Assembly: GCA_025210295.1 (NCBI GenBank)
Contig: JAOASC010000015.1
Span: 103,983 to 167,982 of the forward strand
DNA from: Flavobacteriales bacterium
GTDB taxonomy: Bacteria > Bacteroidota > Bacteroidia > Flavobacteriales_D > Parvicellaceae
Length of the DNA: 64,000 nt
Direction of reading: 5' to 3'
Shown: positions 27,099 to 34,808 of the stretch, piece after piece
Numbering within the stretch: position 1 is the first letter of the stretch
Layout: each line of letters starts with the position of its first letter
The notes under the pieces: generated by a model
What the model was told of the DNA's origin: nothing
Databases searched by the model: none
The model's input: the letters and a program-made list of their open reading frames with translations, nothing else
Made by a program: the position numbers and the translations under genes

Positions 27099-27590
27099 TT
27101 ATTCAGCTGCTATCTTTATGGCTTTCAACCTTTTGACATACATAGGATCAGTAGCAAACCCCACTTTTTTTAAGAAAGCATAGTAATCTCCACCTTTGTA
27201 GTGCCTATCTTGCCAACGTTTGTAATAACGTACACATTCTTGCCAGTTATCGTACGACAAGTATTTCTTTTTATAATAAAAACCAAAAATATTATTCTTA
27301 TTGAGCGAACAATGTGTACACTTAAACCACCCTGTTTCTTGGATCGCCTGCCTTAATACAATATCAGCATGTTGCACCCCTTCTTCGATTAATAACTCTC
27401 TTAAATTTTCGACAGTCAATAATGCATCATCTTCTGATGGTGGATTACTAAATGTAAAACTACTCAAGACAATAAACAAAGCTGTAACTCCTACGATTTT
27501 CTTCGTAAAGCGCTTCAATTTCTTTTTAGCTAATCTATACGCGATTGCATTGTTAGAAATACGTTGTTTTTTTGATTGTGTTAATTTCAT
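27099..27590 (-). CDS. Glucosaminidase (LytD/FlgJ-like) domain protein
   Basis: 163 residues. A basic N-terminus and one hydrophobic helix (about 33-47, GVTALFIVLSSFTFS) act as signal or anchor. The catalytic domain follows: the Glu in AIQETGWF, NNIFGFYYKK, and WQECVRYYKRW. The end, HYKGGDYYAFLKKVGFATDPMYVKRLK in outline, is the usual end of Bacteroidota glucosaminidases. It should hydrolyse beta-1,4 N-acetylglucosamine links in peptidoglycan. Two cysteine motifs (KCTHC) next to the active-site helix are an extra feature. Confidence 0.88.
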   Translation of the reverse strand: MKLTQSKKQRISNNAIAYRLAKKKLKRFTKKIVGVTALFIVLSSFTFSNPPSEDDALLTVENLRELLIEEGVQHADIVLRQAIQETGWFKCTHCSLNKNNIFGFYYKKKYLSYDNWQECVRYYKRWQDRHYKGGDYYAFLKKVGFATDPMYVKRLKAIKIAAE

Positions 27591-27609
27591 TTTTCAAAAA
27601 TTGCGGGTG

Positions 27610-27617
27610 CAAATGTA
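27610..27617 (-). promoter_or_regulatory. Candidate -7 element for the glucosaminidase gene
   Basis: TACATTTG on the minus strand, 20 bases before the start. A TTTG lies 17 bases farther upstream, slightly short of the usual spacing. Confidence 0.4.
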
Positions 27618-27658
27618 TTCCATTTTTTTGAATCACAAAATTTATTTAACAATTTTAG

Positions 27659-28828
27659 TTAAAAGACTGAAAATGAATCATTTCTCATTTTATTCAACAC
27701 CATTACTTGTTGTTGAAGCTGCTGATATCCTTTTTCATCATCTTTGGCGAAAAGGTATTTCTCTATGGCTTTAAGTTCATCAACAACTAATTCTTGCGCT
27801 TTGTTTTTTCTTAACCAAGCAACATGTTCTTTCAATAGCTGCTTTGCTTTTTGCTTAATTTCCTTTGGTAACACCTGAATATTATAATAGTTAGGACGTT
27901 CCAATAAATTGAGATAAATAGCATCTACAGATTGAATCAATTGATGTTCAAAAAAGTAACGATGTAAATCGAATAGCTGCAAAATATTTAGCGCACTTAC
28001 AGTTGGAGCAATCTCAATCATTACATGTGGACATTCAGCTTTAATTTTTCGGATATTTTGAAGTAACTTTTCCCATTTCAAACCTTTACGAATCACCTCT
28101 ACTCTTTCCGATAGGGCATCAATACTAATTGAAAGATGGACATTCTTTAACTGTTTCCAATACGCTAAAACCTCTTTATTTTTTAATTGAAGTTGAGAAA
28201 GGTTAGTATTGTAACGAATCCGAGTGTTAAAGGACTGCTTTTGAATTAATAAATCTAAAAAATCATAATGTTCTTCCATCAACAAAGGTTCTCCCCCTGC
28301 AAAATAGACTTCTTCTAATTCATCACTATAGCTTACAATATCTTCTATTAACTTGGTATTGTCTGTTGTTGCTTTAATGATTGCTTTATCTCCAAAATTA
28401 TTTTTTAACACCTTGGCTTCTTCAAACCAACTCGAACTCGCTCCATGCCAACAGGTTCTGCATTTTAAATTGCACACATTACTATAACGAATATCAAGAT
28501 AAACCGGTTTAGTTGGGTGAACATTTTCCAATGCAATAGGAATATAATCACTAAATTTTTCCAAGGTTTCTGTTCGTATACTTGCCTTACCTGCTGCTTC
28601 TTTATGATAACAAATTGAACAACGTTTATCTTTTTCTCCATCTAAGAGTTGGCTTCTAAAACGATTAATTTTATCGCCATTCCAAACCGTCTCTACAGAC
28701 TGATTCCGAACACTACCGTAGGTAATTGAAGTATTACAACACGCATTGGCCTTACCATTGGTTCCAATGTACAAATGCACCCAAGGCATCAAACAAAAAC
28801 TATCTTTTAATTCTTTTGGTAATGACAT
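27659..28828 (-). CDS. Radical SAM protein with N-terminal twitch/SPASM-type cysteine module
   Basis: 389 residues. The radical SAM cluster motif is Cys119-x3-Cys123-x2-Cys126 (CNLKCRTC), followed by YFAGGEPLL. Before it lies a second cysteine set: Cys12, Cys30/31, Cys70 and Cys73 in FCLMPWVHLYIG, NACCN, ETVWNG and CSICYHKE. That is the pattern of the auxiliary iron-sulphur (twitch/SPASM) domain, which in most enzymes lies after the radical SAM core. The C-terminal 100 residues are helical and Lys-rich. Substrate unknown; no obvious precursor peptide gene is next to it. Confidence 0.85.
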   Translation of the reverse strand: MSLPKELKDSFCLMPWVHLYIGTNGKANACCNTSITYGSVRNQSVETVWNGDKINRFRSQLLDGEKDKRCSICYHKEAAGKASIRTETLEKFSDYIPIALENVHPTKPVYLDIRYSNVCNLKCRTCWHGASSSWFEEAKVLKNNFGDKAIIKATTDNTKLIEDIVSYSDELEEVYFAGGEPLLMEEHYDFLDLLIQKQSFNTRIRYNTNLSQLQLKNKEVLAYWKQLKNVHLSISIDALSERVEVIRKGLKWEKLLQNIRKIKAECPHVMIEIAPTVSALNILQLFDLHRYFFEHQLIQSVDAIYLNLLERPNYYNIQVLPKEIKQKAKQLLKEHVAWLRKNKAQELVVDELKAIEKYLFAKDDEKGYQQLQQQVMVLNKMRNDSFSVF

Positions 28829-28956
28829 TTATTGCTGTTCTAGTTGTTGAATCACGAAAATAATTAAATAAATAGGGTTTAGAGCTCTCTTTTTTAGAAT
28901 GTGTAATCTAATCTTAGATATTTCCATTTTTAAACTTAATGTTGATAACAATCACC

Positions 28957-29598
28957 TTACTTTAACACCAAATCTTCGATATCTAACTTTATTAACTCCC
29001 ATACTTTTTCCTTATAACAGATTGGTAAAAAATCACCCTCAGCTTTTGAAAAATCTATCATTTTTTCCAGTAATTCATGTTTTGAGGATCCATACGGATA
29101 TCTTTTAATATAAAACCCAATCATTTCATCTAATGTATAGATATCCAAGAGTTCATGGATATCCCAAAAATCTTTTTTACGCCCTCCATTTGCAATGACT
29201 TCAAATTTCATCGCAGCAACTTCCTCAATACTTGAGAACCTTATCCCACTTTCAATTATACAAGGAAAGACAAAAGTATCTGTATAAAACAGATCTAATT
29301 TTACTAATTCATGCTCATTATTACCTACAAAATAAGATTTTCCAATCCCTACCATTCCAACAGAAGGTTTCTCAACATAAGAAAAAGCTTCAGTCAATCT
29401 AGTTTCAAGTAAAGAAAAATCAATACTCCCATAGTCTGCATCTGTAAACAGATCAATATCAACTGATTTCCGATGTCCCAATTGAAGGCTTAATGAAGTA
29501 CCTCCTACAATCCTAAAACTATCCAACTCTTTCATTGACATTAACTGTTGAAGAACATCCCAGAGTAAGTTTGAAACGGTATTAAGGTATAGTTTCAT
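28957..29598 (-). CDS. AbiEii/AbiGii-type nucleotidyltransferase (toxin-like)
   Basis: 213 residues of the DUF1814 nucleotidyltransferase family. The polymerase-beta-like core is FRIVGGTSLSLQLGHRKSVDIDLFTD: the GG-T-x-L motif and the metal-binding D-x-D. Later KFEVIANGGRKKDFWDIHELL is the family's second signature (K...R.KDxxDI). Relatives include AbiEii toxins, which modify tRNA or other targets. The gene starts on the last base of the upstream HTH gene stop (TAATG), so the pair is translationally coupled, as expected for a toxin-antitoxin or abortive-infection module. Confidence 0.85.
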   Translation of the reverse strand: MKLYLNTVSNLLWDVLQQLMSMKELDSFRIVGGTSLSLQLGHRKSVDIDLFTDADYGSIDFSLLETRLTEAFSYVEKPSVGMVGIGKSYFVGNNEHELVKLDLFYTDTFVFPCIIESGIRFSSIEEVAAMKFEVIANGGRKKDFWDIHELLDIYTLDEMIGFYIKRYPYGSSKHELLEKMIDFSKAEGDFLPICYKEKVWELIKLDIEDLVLK

Positions 29599-30107
29599 TA
29601 TCTTAATTCATATACGCTAACGTTTCTCTCAAAAGAAGGCAGATAACTTCCATCAATTAACCTGACCTCCTCTACAACCACCTCTTTTCCATAAAAAGCT
29701 ATTATCTCATTAATTTCGATATCATTTCCTCTTTCTAAAATTCGTTGAATAATGGCTTTTCTATTTTTTACCCAATCCAATTTCCTCATATCTGTATCCC
29801 AAAAAACTACACTTCTTATTTTAGTAAGATCTGGACCTGCTACTATTTCTGCCTCTGCTTTTACTTTCACATCGTAACTTGCCTGCAGTAACATAAAGTA
29901 ATCCATTTCTGTATTAAAAACTTTAGACAGTTTAATGGAAAGACTAGGATTAATCCCTCTTCTTTGGTTGACTATAGCGCTGATAGTCTGCTTGTGCTCT
30001 CCTATTTCTTGGGCCAACTCAGAACTTTTTAAGTTCTGTTTGCTCAATTCCCTTTTTAACAACATCCCTGGATGTATCCCCTTTATCTTATTTAAGTTCG
30101 GTAACAT
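29598..30107 (-). CDS. HTH (Xre-type) regulator, likely antitoxin, with DUF6922-like C-terminus
   Basis: 169 residues from the ATG at 30105-30107. A longer frame from a TTG at 30173 would start inside the palindrome and is less likely. The N-terminus has a HigA-like HTH (GIHPGMLLKRELSKQ, SSELAQEIGEHKQTISAIVNQRRG). The second half, FWDTDMRKLDWVKNRKAIIQRILERG in outline, resembles the DUF6922 segment often encoded with AbiEii-type nucleotidyltransferases. So this is probably the DNA-binding partner that represses the pair. The 32-bp palindrome just upstream is the natural operator. Pairing is by position and coupling. Confidence 0.82.
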   Translation of the reverse strand: MLPNLNKIKGIHPGMLLKRELSKQNLKSSELAQEIGEHKQTISAIVNQRRGINPSLSIKLSKVFNTEMDYFMLLQASYDVKVKAEAEIVAGPDLTKIRSVVFWDTDMRKLDWVKNRKAIIQRILERGNDIEINEIIAFYGKEVVVEEVRLIDGSYLPSFERNVSVYELR

Positions 30108-30142
30108 GCTTGAATCGTATTTAACAGGAAGATACAAAACAT

Positions 30143-30174
30143 TTTGATAGTAAACAAAATTGTTTACTATCAAA
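30143..30174. promoter_or_regulatory. 32-bp palindrome, probable operator of the HTH/nucleotidyltransferase pair
   Basis: Perfect 15-bp arms around a central AA: left arm 30143-30157 (TTTGATAGTAAACAA), right arm 30160-30174. It lies 35-67 bases upstream of the HTH start. No T run follows as in a terminator, and it sits upstream of the operon, so I read it as the autoregulatory binding site for the Xre-type protein. Confidence 0.7.
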
Positions 30175-30279
30175 TAGAGTAATTACATTATTTTTAACAG
30201 AAAGGCTTCATTTTATATCTTTTTAATACACCAAGCAATAAACAAACTCCCGAAATTCATGTCCAAAGATGGAGTTGAA

Positions 30280-30897
30280 TTACTCTCTATCATCTAAATA
30301 ACTAGCAGGTCCATGATAAAGTATACCGTTTACAGATTCGGTCTCTCTTTTAAATTGTTCCAGATTGATTGCTCCATCAAAAGTACCTGAATAAATGACT
30401 TGCTTTCCTATTTTAAATTTTAATCGAATTTTTGTTTTATAAGAACCCTCATATTTTTTTATTGGTACCATCACACATTTTCCAGCGGGTAACTTTAATG
30501 GACTAAAATAACTATTTCCACAACCGCTATATACCCAATATTCTATTGGTTGCCAATCTCCATTCTTATCAATCGCTTCCTGAATCATGATCAAACTTCC
30601 ATCTTGTCTATCTGCATTAAAAATAGAATCTGTTGTGTTGACCAAGTAAGCTGTAAAATACCCCTTGGGAGCATCTCCTAACCATACAAAGCTCATGGTC
30701 TTTAAATCTTTAGGTTTTTGTTGTGTATTAAATTGAAAATAAAGTGCATTGGGCTTCACATCAATTAGAGTTGAATCGATAGTTAGGGGATCACTACTCT
30801 CATAAAATGCTCTTTGATTACCTTTTGAACGCTCCTTTTGTCCATACCCCACACCTATACTAACAACAACAATTAATAGCAAAATAATATTTTTCAT
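30280..30897 (-). CDS. Secreted protein of unknown function
   Basis: 205 residues, unrecognised. The signal peptide ends near GYGQ. The mature part is a beta-rich sandwich (LYFQFNTQQKPKD, MSFVWLGDAP, GYFTAYLVN) with one pair of Cys in SGCGNSYFSPLKLPAGKC, which may bridge. The end (GTFDGAINLEQF) recalls domains that stop at a short charged tail. It is on the same strand as the toxin-like pair but 106 bases away, with no shared start. Probably periplasmic or outer-membrane. Confidence 0.7.
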   Translation of the reverse strand: MKNIILLLIVVVSIGVGYGQKERSKGNQRAFYESSDPLTIDSTLIDVKPNALYFQFNTQQKPKDLKTMSFVWLGDAPKGYFTAYLVNTTDSIFNADRQDGSLIMIQEAIDKNGDWQPIEYWVYSGCGNSYFSPLKLPAGKCVMVPIKKYEGSYKTKIRLKFKIGKQVIYSGTFDGAINLEQFKRETESVNGILYHGPASYLDDRE

Positions 30898-30994
30898 ACA
30901 CTTCTATTTTATAAACCTAAGTACTTTCCAAAACTCAATAAAACTTAAACCTTATTTTAGGGTGTTTTATTGTGTTTTACAAGAGATATAATAG

Positions 30995-31642
30995 CTATTT
31001 CTCTATAGCAGTTTCAGGAGGGACAATTACTGAGCTTACATAAAACGCAGCGAGTGAATGAGGCATTTTAAAAATACGCATCAAATCTGCAACACCTTCT
31101 GCATCATTATAAATCCAAGTGCCATCATGGTCTCCTAATCCTAATTCTTCAACATCAATGGTGATAGGTATTAATTCTCCATCATCATTGTATTGGCACT
31201 CAAACAAAGCATCTCCTTCCCTAATTGATGAATCATAATAGTATTTAGTCGTTCCATTCCAATAAGGGACTTCATTTTCTATATCATCTGTAAAGCTGGA
31301 AACGATAACTTGATTCTCTTTATCAAAGACGGTATTAAATATCGTACTTAAAACCTTAGTACTTTCATAACAATACACCTTCTCATACCTCAACTCTCCT
31401 ATAGTTTGTCGTGTACCTATAGAAATCTGTACACCTTTTAGACTGGGATTATTCAATATTTCAGAATGTTTTTGATCTCTTTCCATAAAAACCTCAAACT
31501 CAACCAACGCTCCATTTTTATACACCTCTTTCTTTTGATACGCTCCTTTGACCTCAGCTGGTTCTGCATAATAGTCGTCTGTAGGTAAGTCTACCTCTTT
31601 TATGACTTCATTCTTTTGGTTTTTGTAGATTATTTTTTTCAT
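30995..31642 (-). CDS. Hypothetical cytoplasmic protein, acidic
   Basis: 215 residues, no signal peptide, no recognised domain. It is acidic and rich in aromatic residues, with repeated short strands (KKIIYKNQKNEVIKEV, YKNGALVEFEVFME, TKYYYDSS, LFECQYNDDGELIP), a layout typical of small accessory or immunity-type proteins in Bacteroidota. It belongs to a run of unrelated short minus-strand genes between the HTH/nucleotidyltransferase pair and the repeat-rich gap at 33 kb. Function unknown. Confidence 0.7.
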   Translation of the reverse strand: MKKIIYKNQKNEVIKEVDLPTDDYYAEPAEVKGAYQKKEVYKNGALVEFEVFMERDQKHSEILNNPSLKGVQISIGTRQTIGELRYEKVYCYESTKVLSTIFNTVFDKENQVIVSSFTDDIENEVPYWNGTTKYYYDSSIREGDALFECQYNDDGELIPITIDVEELGLGDHDGTWIYNDAEGVADLMRIFKMPHSLAAFYVSSVIVPPETAIEK

Positions 31643-31676
31643 TGAGACTATTTTGAAGGAAAAAAAGCAATGAAGT

Positions 31677-32150
31677 TTACACTTCCAACTTATAAAGATA
31701 CTCTTCTACCTCTTTTCCTCTTCCATTAGCAAAATCGGTATTTGTTCCTATTTTAAGAAAACCATTTCTTTCTAACACTTTTTGAGAACCATAGTTATCA
31801 TATACAACTCTCCCCAAAAGTGGTCGATGCATTTCAATCTCAAGAAATAACCTTACTGCTTCCGAAACAATACCTTTTCCCCAATATTTTTTAGCTAAAG
31901 CATAAGTAATATCTGAGTCACCTCCCATTACAAACTTTACAACACAACCTACAACAATTTCATCTACTAGAATCGTTTGCATATTTACAGAATCTACAGA
32001 CAATAACCGTGTCCATTTCTCTAGATAGCCCTCCTTATCATACGGATCTTTTGCTGTAAAAGCAGCCATAATAATAGCATCTTTATCTGCTTGGTTTTGG
32101 GAAAAAACTTCTAAATCTGATGTTATAGATTTTTTTAGTGTTATGTTCAT
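31677..32150 (-). CDS. GNAT family N-acetyltransferase
   Basis: 157 residues. The acetyl-CoA fold of the RimJ/RimL-like group is visible: CVVKFVMGGDSDITYALAKKYWGKGIVSEAVRLF carries strand 4 and the Q/RxxGxG-type loop (KKYWGKG), and VYDNYGSQKVLERNGFLKIG is the last conserved block. The substrate is not predictable. It starts 34 bases after the next gene upstream ends on the other side and shares the strand with its neighbours; no specific partner seen. Confidence 0.85.
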   Translation of the reverse strand: MNITLKKSITSDLEVFSQNQADKDAIIMAAFTAKDPYDKEGYLEKWTRLLSVDSVNMQTILVDEIVVGCVVKFVMGGDSDITYALAKKYWGKGIVSEAVRLFLEIEMHRPLLGRVVYDNYGSQKVLERNGFLKIGTNTDFANGRGKEVEEYLYKLEV

Positions 32151-32313
32151 GAATACAAGTTTATTACTGGCAAAGAAACTATTTTATTCTGGTATAGTCT
32201 CATCTTTTTTCTATGTCCTATCTCTGCAATACTATTTACAAAATATTCGTACCACTTTTTATTTTCATCTACATTCTAGTCCATAGAATCTATTGCCTCT
32301 TTTACAAATGTTT

Positions 32314-32763
32314 TTATTTCCAAAATTCCCACCATTTTTTATTCATAGACATTTCCCATTTACTATATTGTTTATCTATGATTAGCTTGAGCTTTTCATA
32401 ATTATCCCAACTATTATTCACTTGAAAAACTGAATCGAAATTTGATGCTAATAAATTCGTATAATCATTAAAATAACCTCCAGATTCATAATAATACTTT
32501 GTAAAATCAAGCCCCTTTCTATTTAATTCTTGCTCCCAAAATTTACCATCACAGTAATCGAATAAAAACGCTCTTCCAGTAATCGATCTACTTCTCACAT
32601 TCTCTACCCCTTCTTTTGATTCTTCTTTGTGAAAATCACTAATCAAATCATTATTTATAATCCATGCAAGGTACATTCCTATATGCGTACCACTATTTTC
32701 CTCTGGCAGGTTTTCTGGATAATCTTCATTTAAGTGCCAATCTACTCTGTCTATTGATGCCAT
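32314..32763 (-). CDS. Small cytoplasmic protein resembling DUF7832
   Basis: 149 residues. The opening, DRVDWHLNEDYPENLPEENSGTHIGMYLAWI in outline, with later FWEQELN and YFNDYTNLL, matches my memory of a Bacteroidota/Proteobacteria family called DUF7832. Members are often single small genes in accessory regions and are suspected immunity or stress proteins. No signal peptide or membrane helix. The C-terminus is Trp/Lys-rich (KKWWEFWK). The family name is from memory and should be verified. Confidence 0.65.
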   Translation of the reverse strand: MASIDRVDWHLNEDYPENLPEENSGTHIGMYLAWIINNDLISDFHKEESKEGVENVRSRSITGRAFLFDYCDGKFWEQELNRKGLDFTKYYYESGGYFNDYTNLLASNFDSVFQVNNSWDNYEKLKLIIDKQYSKWEMSMNKKWWEFWK

Positions 32764-33146
32764 TTTATTTTGTAAATAACGAAATTATATAAGATTAGTG
32801 ATATACTTTAAAGATTCATTTTTATCATTTATACACCAAACAATGTAGATAAAACTACTTTATTCCATCTTAGTTTTTTTCAAAACAAAGATACCTAATA
32901 ATGTAACTCAAAACCTCTTTTTTTTCTACAGCACTTTTTTTATTTCCTATTCCTTAACCGTCATCTTCTCGATACATTTTTGTTTTTTCCAAAAACAAAA
33001 ACACTCGAAGTGACTAAAACAATGAGATAATTAGATAATGAGGTAATAAGATAATAACACCATCTCTCTTCTTTCTTCTATCTTCTTTACTCTATTCTCT
33101 TAACTCTATTTTCCTCCTAAAACATTTTGTCGTTAATTTTTAAACC
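32764..33146. other. 383-base gene-free gap with repeat tract and pyrimidine tract
   Basis: Divergent spacer. It holds a minus-strand TATCTTTG (32886-32893), a fit to the Bacteroidota -7 box for the DUF7832-like gene, an octamer-family repeat (33021-33058), and a strongly pyrimidine-rich plus strand at 33061-33118 made of degenerate TCTTCT/CTCTAT units. No open frame of note and no RNA fold that I can recognise. Confidence 0.7.
33021..33058 (+). repeat. Degenerate octamer-family repeat tract
   Basis: Units such as ATGAGATA, ATTAGATA, ATGAGGTA and ATAAGATA follow each other at 8-base spacing. Same family as 7711-7798 and 10102-10165, but decayed. Confidence 0.7.
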
Positions 33147-34691
33147 ATGATTTTTGCAAACTATATGCAAAATCGACCAACATATTTTCCTGCACTCTTG
33201 TTTGCGTTTACATTTTTATTTTGTGGTTTTTCTGTAAAAGGAAATCAATCCTTAATAGATTCTCTAAAAACAGAACTAAATAAGAGCTTACCTGATACTG
33301 TTAAAATTGAAATGCATTATCATTTAGCTGGGTTATCGATTTATAAAGACATCCAAGTCGCAGAGCGACATGTTGATACGGCTATACAGCTGTCTTTAGA
33401 CCGCAACTTTATAGATGGTATTGGAGAGGGATATGGTTGGAAAGCATTTACCAACCACCAAAAAGGGAACTTTAGTGCCGCAATCGATTGGAATTTAAAA
33501 TGTTTAAAGATTATTCAAGAACAGGGATATGAAAGTGAATACCCTAGAATACTTAACAATTTAGCAACTTTACATTTGGAATTACACAATTACTCCCAAG
33601 CCAAAGACTATTATGAACAGTGCATTACCATTAACGAAAAGAATGAACAGTTTAAAAGCTTAGGCTCTAACTACAATAACCTCGCTTTGATCTATCGGAA
33701 CTTAAAAGACTGGAAACAAGCAGAACATTTTTATAAAAAATCAGAAGATATCCGCTTATCTATTCACGATTCTATTGGTTTAGCTTCTACCTATAGTAAC
33801 TTAGGAACACTGTATGAAGACCAAGAGCGTTTAAATACTGCGTTGACCTACTATCAAAAAAGTTTATCACTCAGGTTACAAAAGTCAGATCGAAAAGGTA
33901 TAGCGACTTCACAATATAAAATTGCTCATATTTTTTTACAACAAAACCAACTAACAGCAGCGAATCAATATGCTGACCAATCTTTAGCATTAGCCACACA
34001 ATGGAAGTTTAAAGCCATAGAAAAGGAAGCTACAAAAGTTTTATACCTTGTTTATAAAGCTAAAAACAATTCTAATCAAGCACTTTACTATTTAGAACAA
34101 TACAAACAATTAGATGATTCCTTAAACAGTATCCAAAACAAAAAGAAAATCATTGAAAGTGAATTCAAATTTGAATACAATAAAAAACATGTGATAGACA
34201 GTATCCAAAATGAAAAAATTCTGTTACAAAACGAGATTTTAGAAAAAGACAATAAAATTAAATCAAAAACACTGGCACTTCAAAAACTTTGGATTGGAGT
34301 TATTATTTTAGCTTTATTGACTTCGATTGTTTTCTTAACTTTAATTCGTAATAAAGCGAAAACCAATGAAGAATTATTAAGAGCTGAAATTAAAAATCGT
34401 TTAAACGATATTGTTGTCCTTCAAGAAGAATTAGAAGAACATAAAAAACAACCTAAAATTGCCTCTCAAACAATTAATTTTGCTTTACAAGATAAATTAT
34501 CTCAACGCGAACAAGAAGTTTTAGACTTACTTATTTTAGGGCTTCCTAATAAAGCAATTGCCGACAAATTATTCCTATCTGTCAACACCATTAAGTCGCA
34601 TATTAACAATTTATATGTAAAATTGGATGTCAACAACCGAACGCAAGCTGCTGTTAAAGGAAGTTTACTACAATCCCAGAAAAACAACTAA
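33147..34691 (+). CDS. Membrane-spanning TPR sensor with cytoplasmic LuxR-type HTH
   Basis: 514 residues. The hydrophobic N-terminus (about 16-33) is a signal or anchor. Some five or six TPR repeats occupy residues 60-330 (e.g. [26 protein letters not shown]). A transmembrane helix lies about 387-405 ([19 protein letters not shown]), then a short coiled coil. A LuxR/GerE HTH closes the protein ([35 protein letters not shown], in outline). So the TPRs are predicted outside the inner membrane and the DNA-binding domain inside. This 'TPR outside, HTH inside' type is common in Bacteroidota; targets and signal are unknown. The beta-helix gene downstream is a candidate target. Confidence 0.88.
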   Translation: MIFANYMQNRPTYFPALLFAFTFLFCGFSVKGNQSLIDSLKTELNKSLPDTVKIEMHYHLAGLSIYKDIQVAERHVDTAIQLSLDRNFIDGIGEGYGWKAFTNHQKGNFSAAIDWNLKCLKIIQEQGYESEYPRILNNLATLHLELHNYSQAKDYYEQCITINEKNEQFKSLGSNYNNLALIYRNLKDWKQAEHFYKKSEDIRLSIHDSIGLASTYSNLGTLYEDQERLNTALTYYQKSLSLRLQKSDRKGIATSQYKIAHIFLQQNQLTAANQYADQSLALATQWKFKAIEKEATKVLYLVYKAKNNSNQALYYLEQYKQLDDSLNSIQNKKKIIESEFKFEYNKKHVIDSIQNEKILLQNEILEKDNKIKSKTLALQKLWIGVIILALLTSIVFLTLIRNKAKTNEELLRAEIKNRLNDIVVLQEELEEHKKQPKIASQTINFALQDKLSQREQEVLDLLILGLPNKAIADKLFLSVNTIKSHINNLYVKLDVNNRTQAAVKGSLLQSQKNN

Positions 34692-34753
34692 ATCTAACCT
34701 TTTTTTTAACTAATTTCACCCATTTGGATGAGTTAAAATTCATTGTCATCCGT

Positions 34754-34761
34754 TAGTTTTG
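34754..34761 (+). promoter_or_regulatory. Candidate -7 element for the beta-helix gene
   Basis: TAGTTTTG fits TAnnTTTG and lies about 48 bases before the ATG at 34809. No -33 box at the expected distance, so it may need an activator. Confidence 0.35.
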
Positions 34762-34808
34762 GCCATCATTTTTCAATAGAAATGATAAAACCAACTAACA
34801 TCAAAACA

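Noticed and set aside
28957..30107. Classical AbiE (AbiEi/AbiEii) pair
   Set aside because: The transferase fits AbiEii, but the partner has a HigA-like HTH and no AbiEi winged-helix pattern.
30108..30173. TTG start at 30173 for the HTH gene
   Set aside because: It lies inside the palindrome and adds residues unlike the family; the ATG at 30107 begins just before the HTH.
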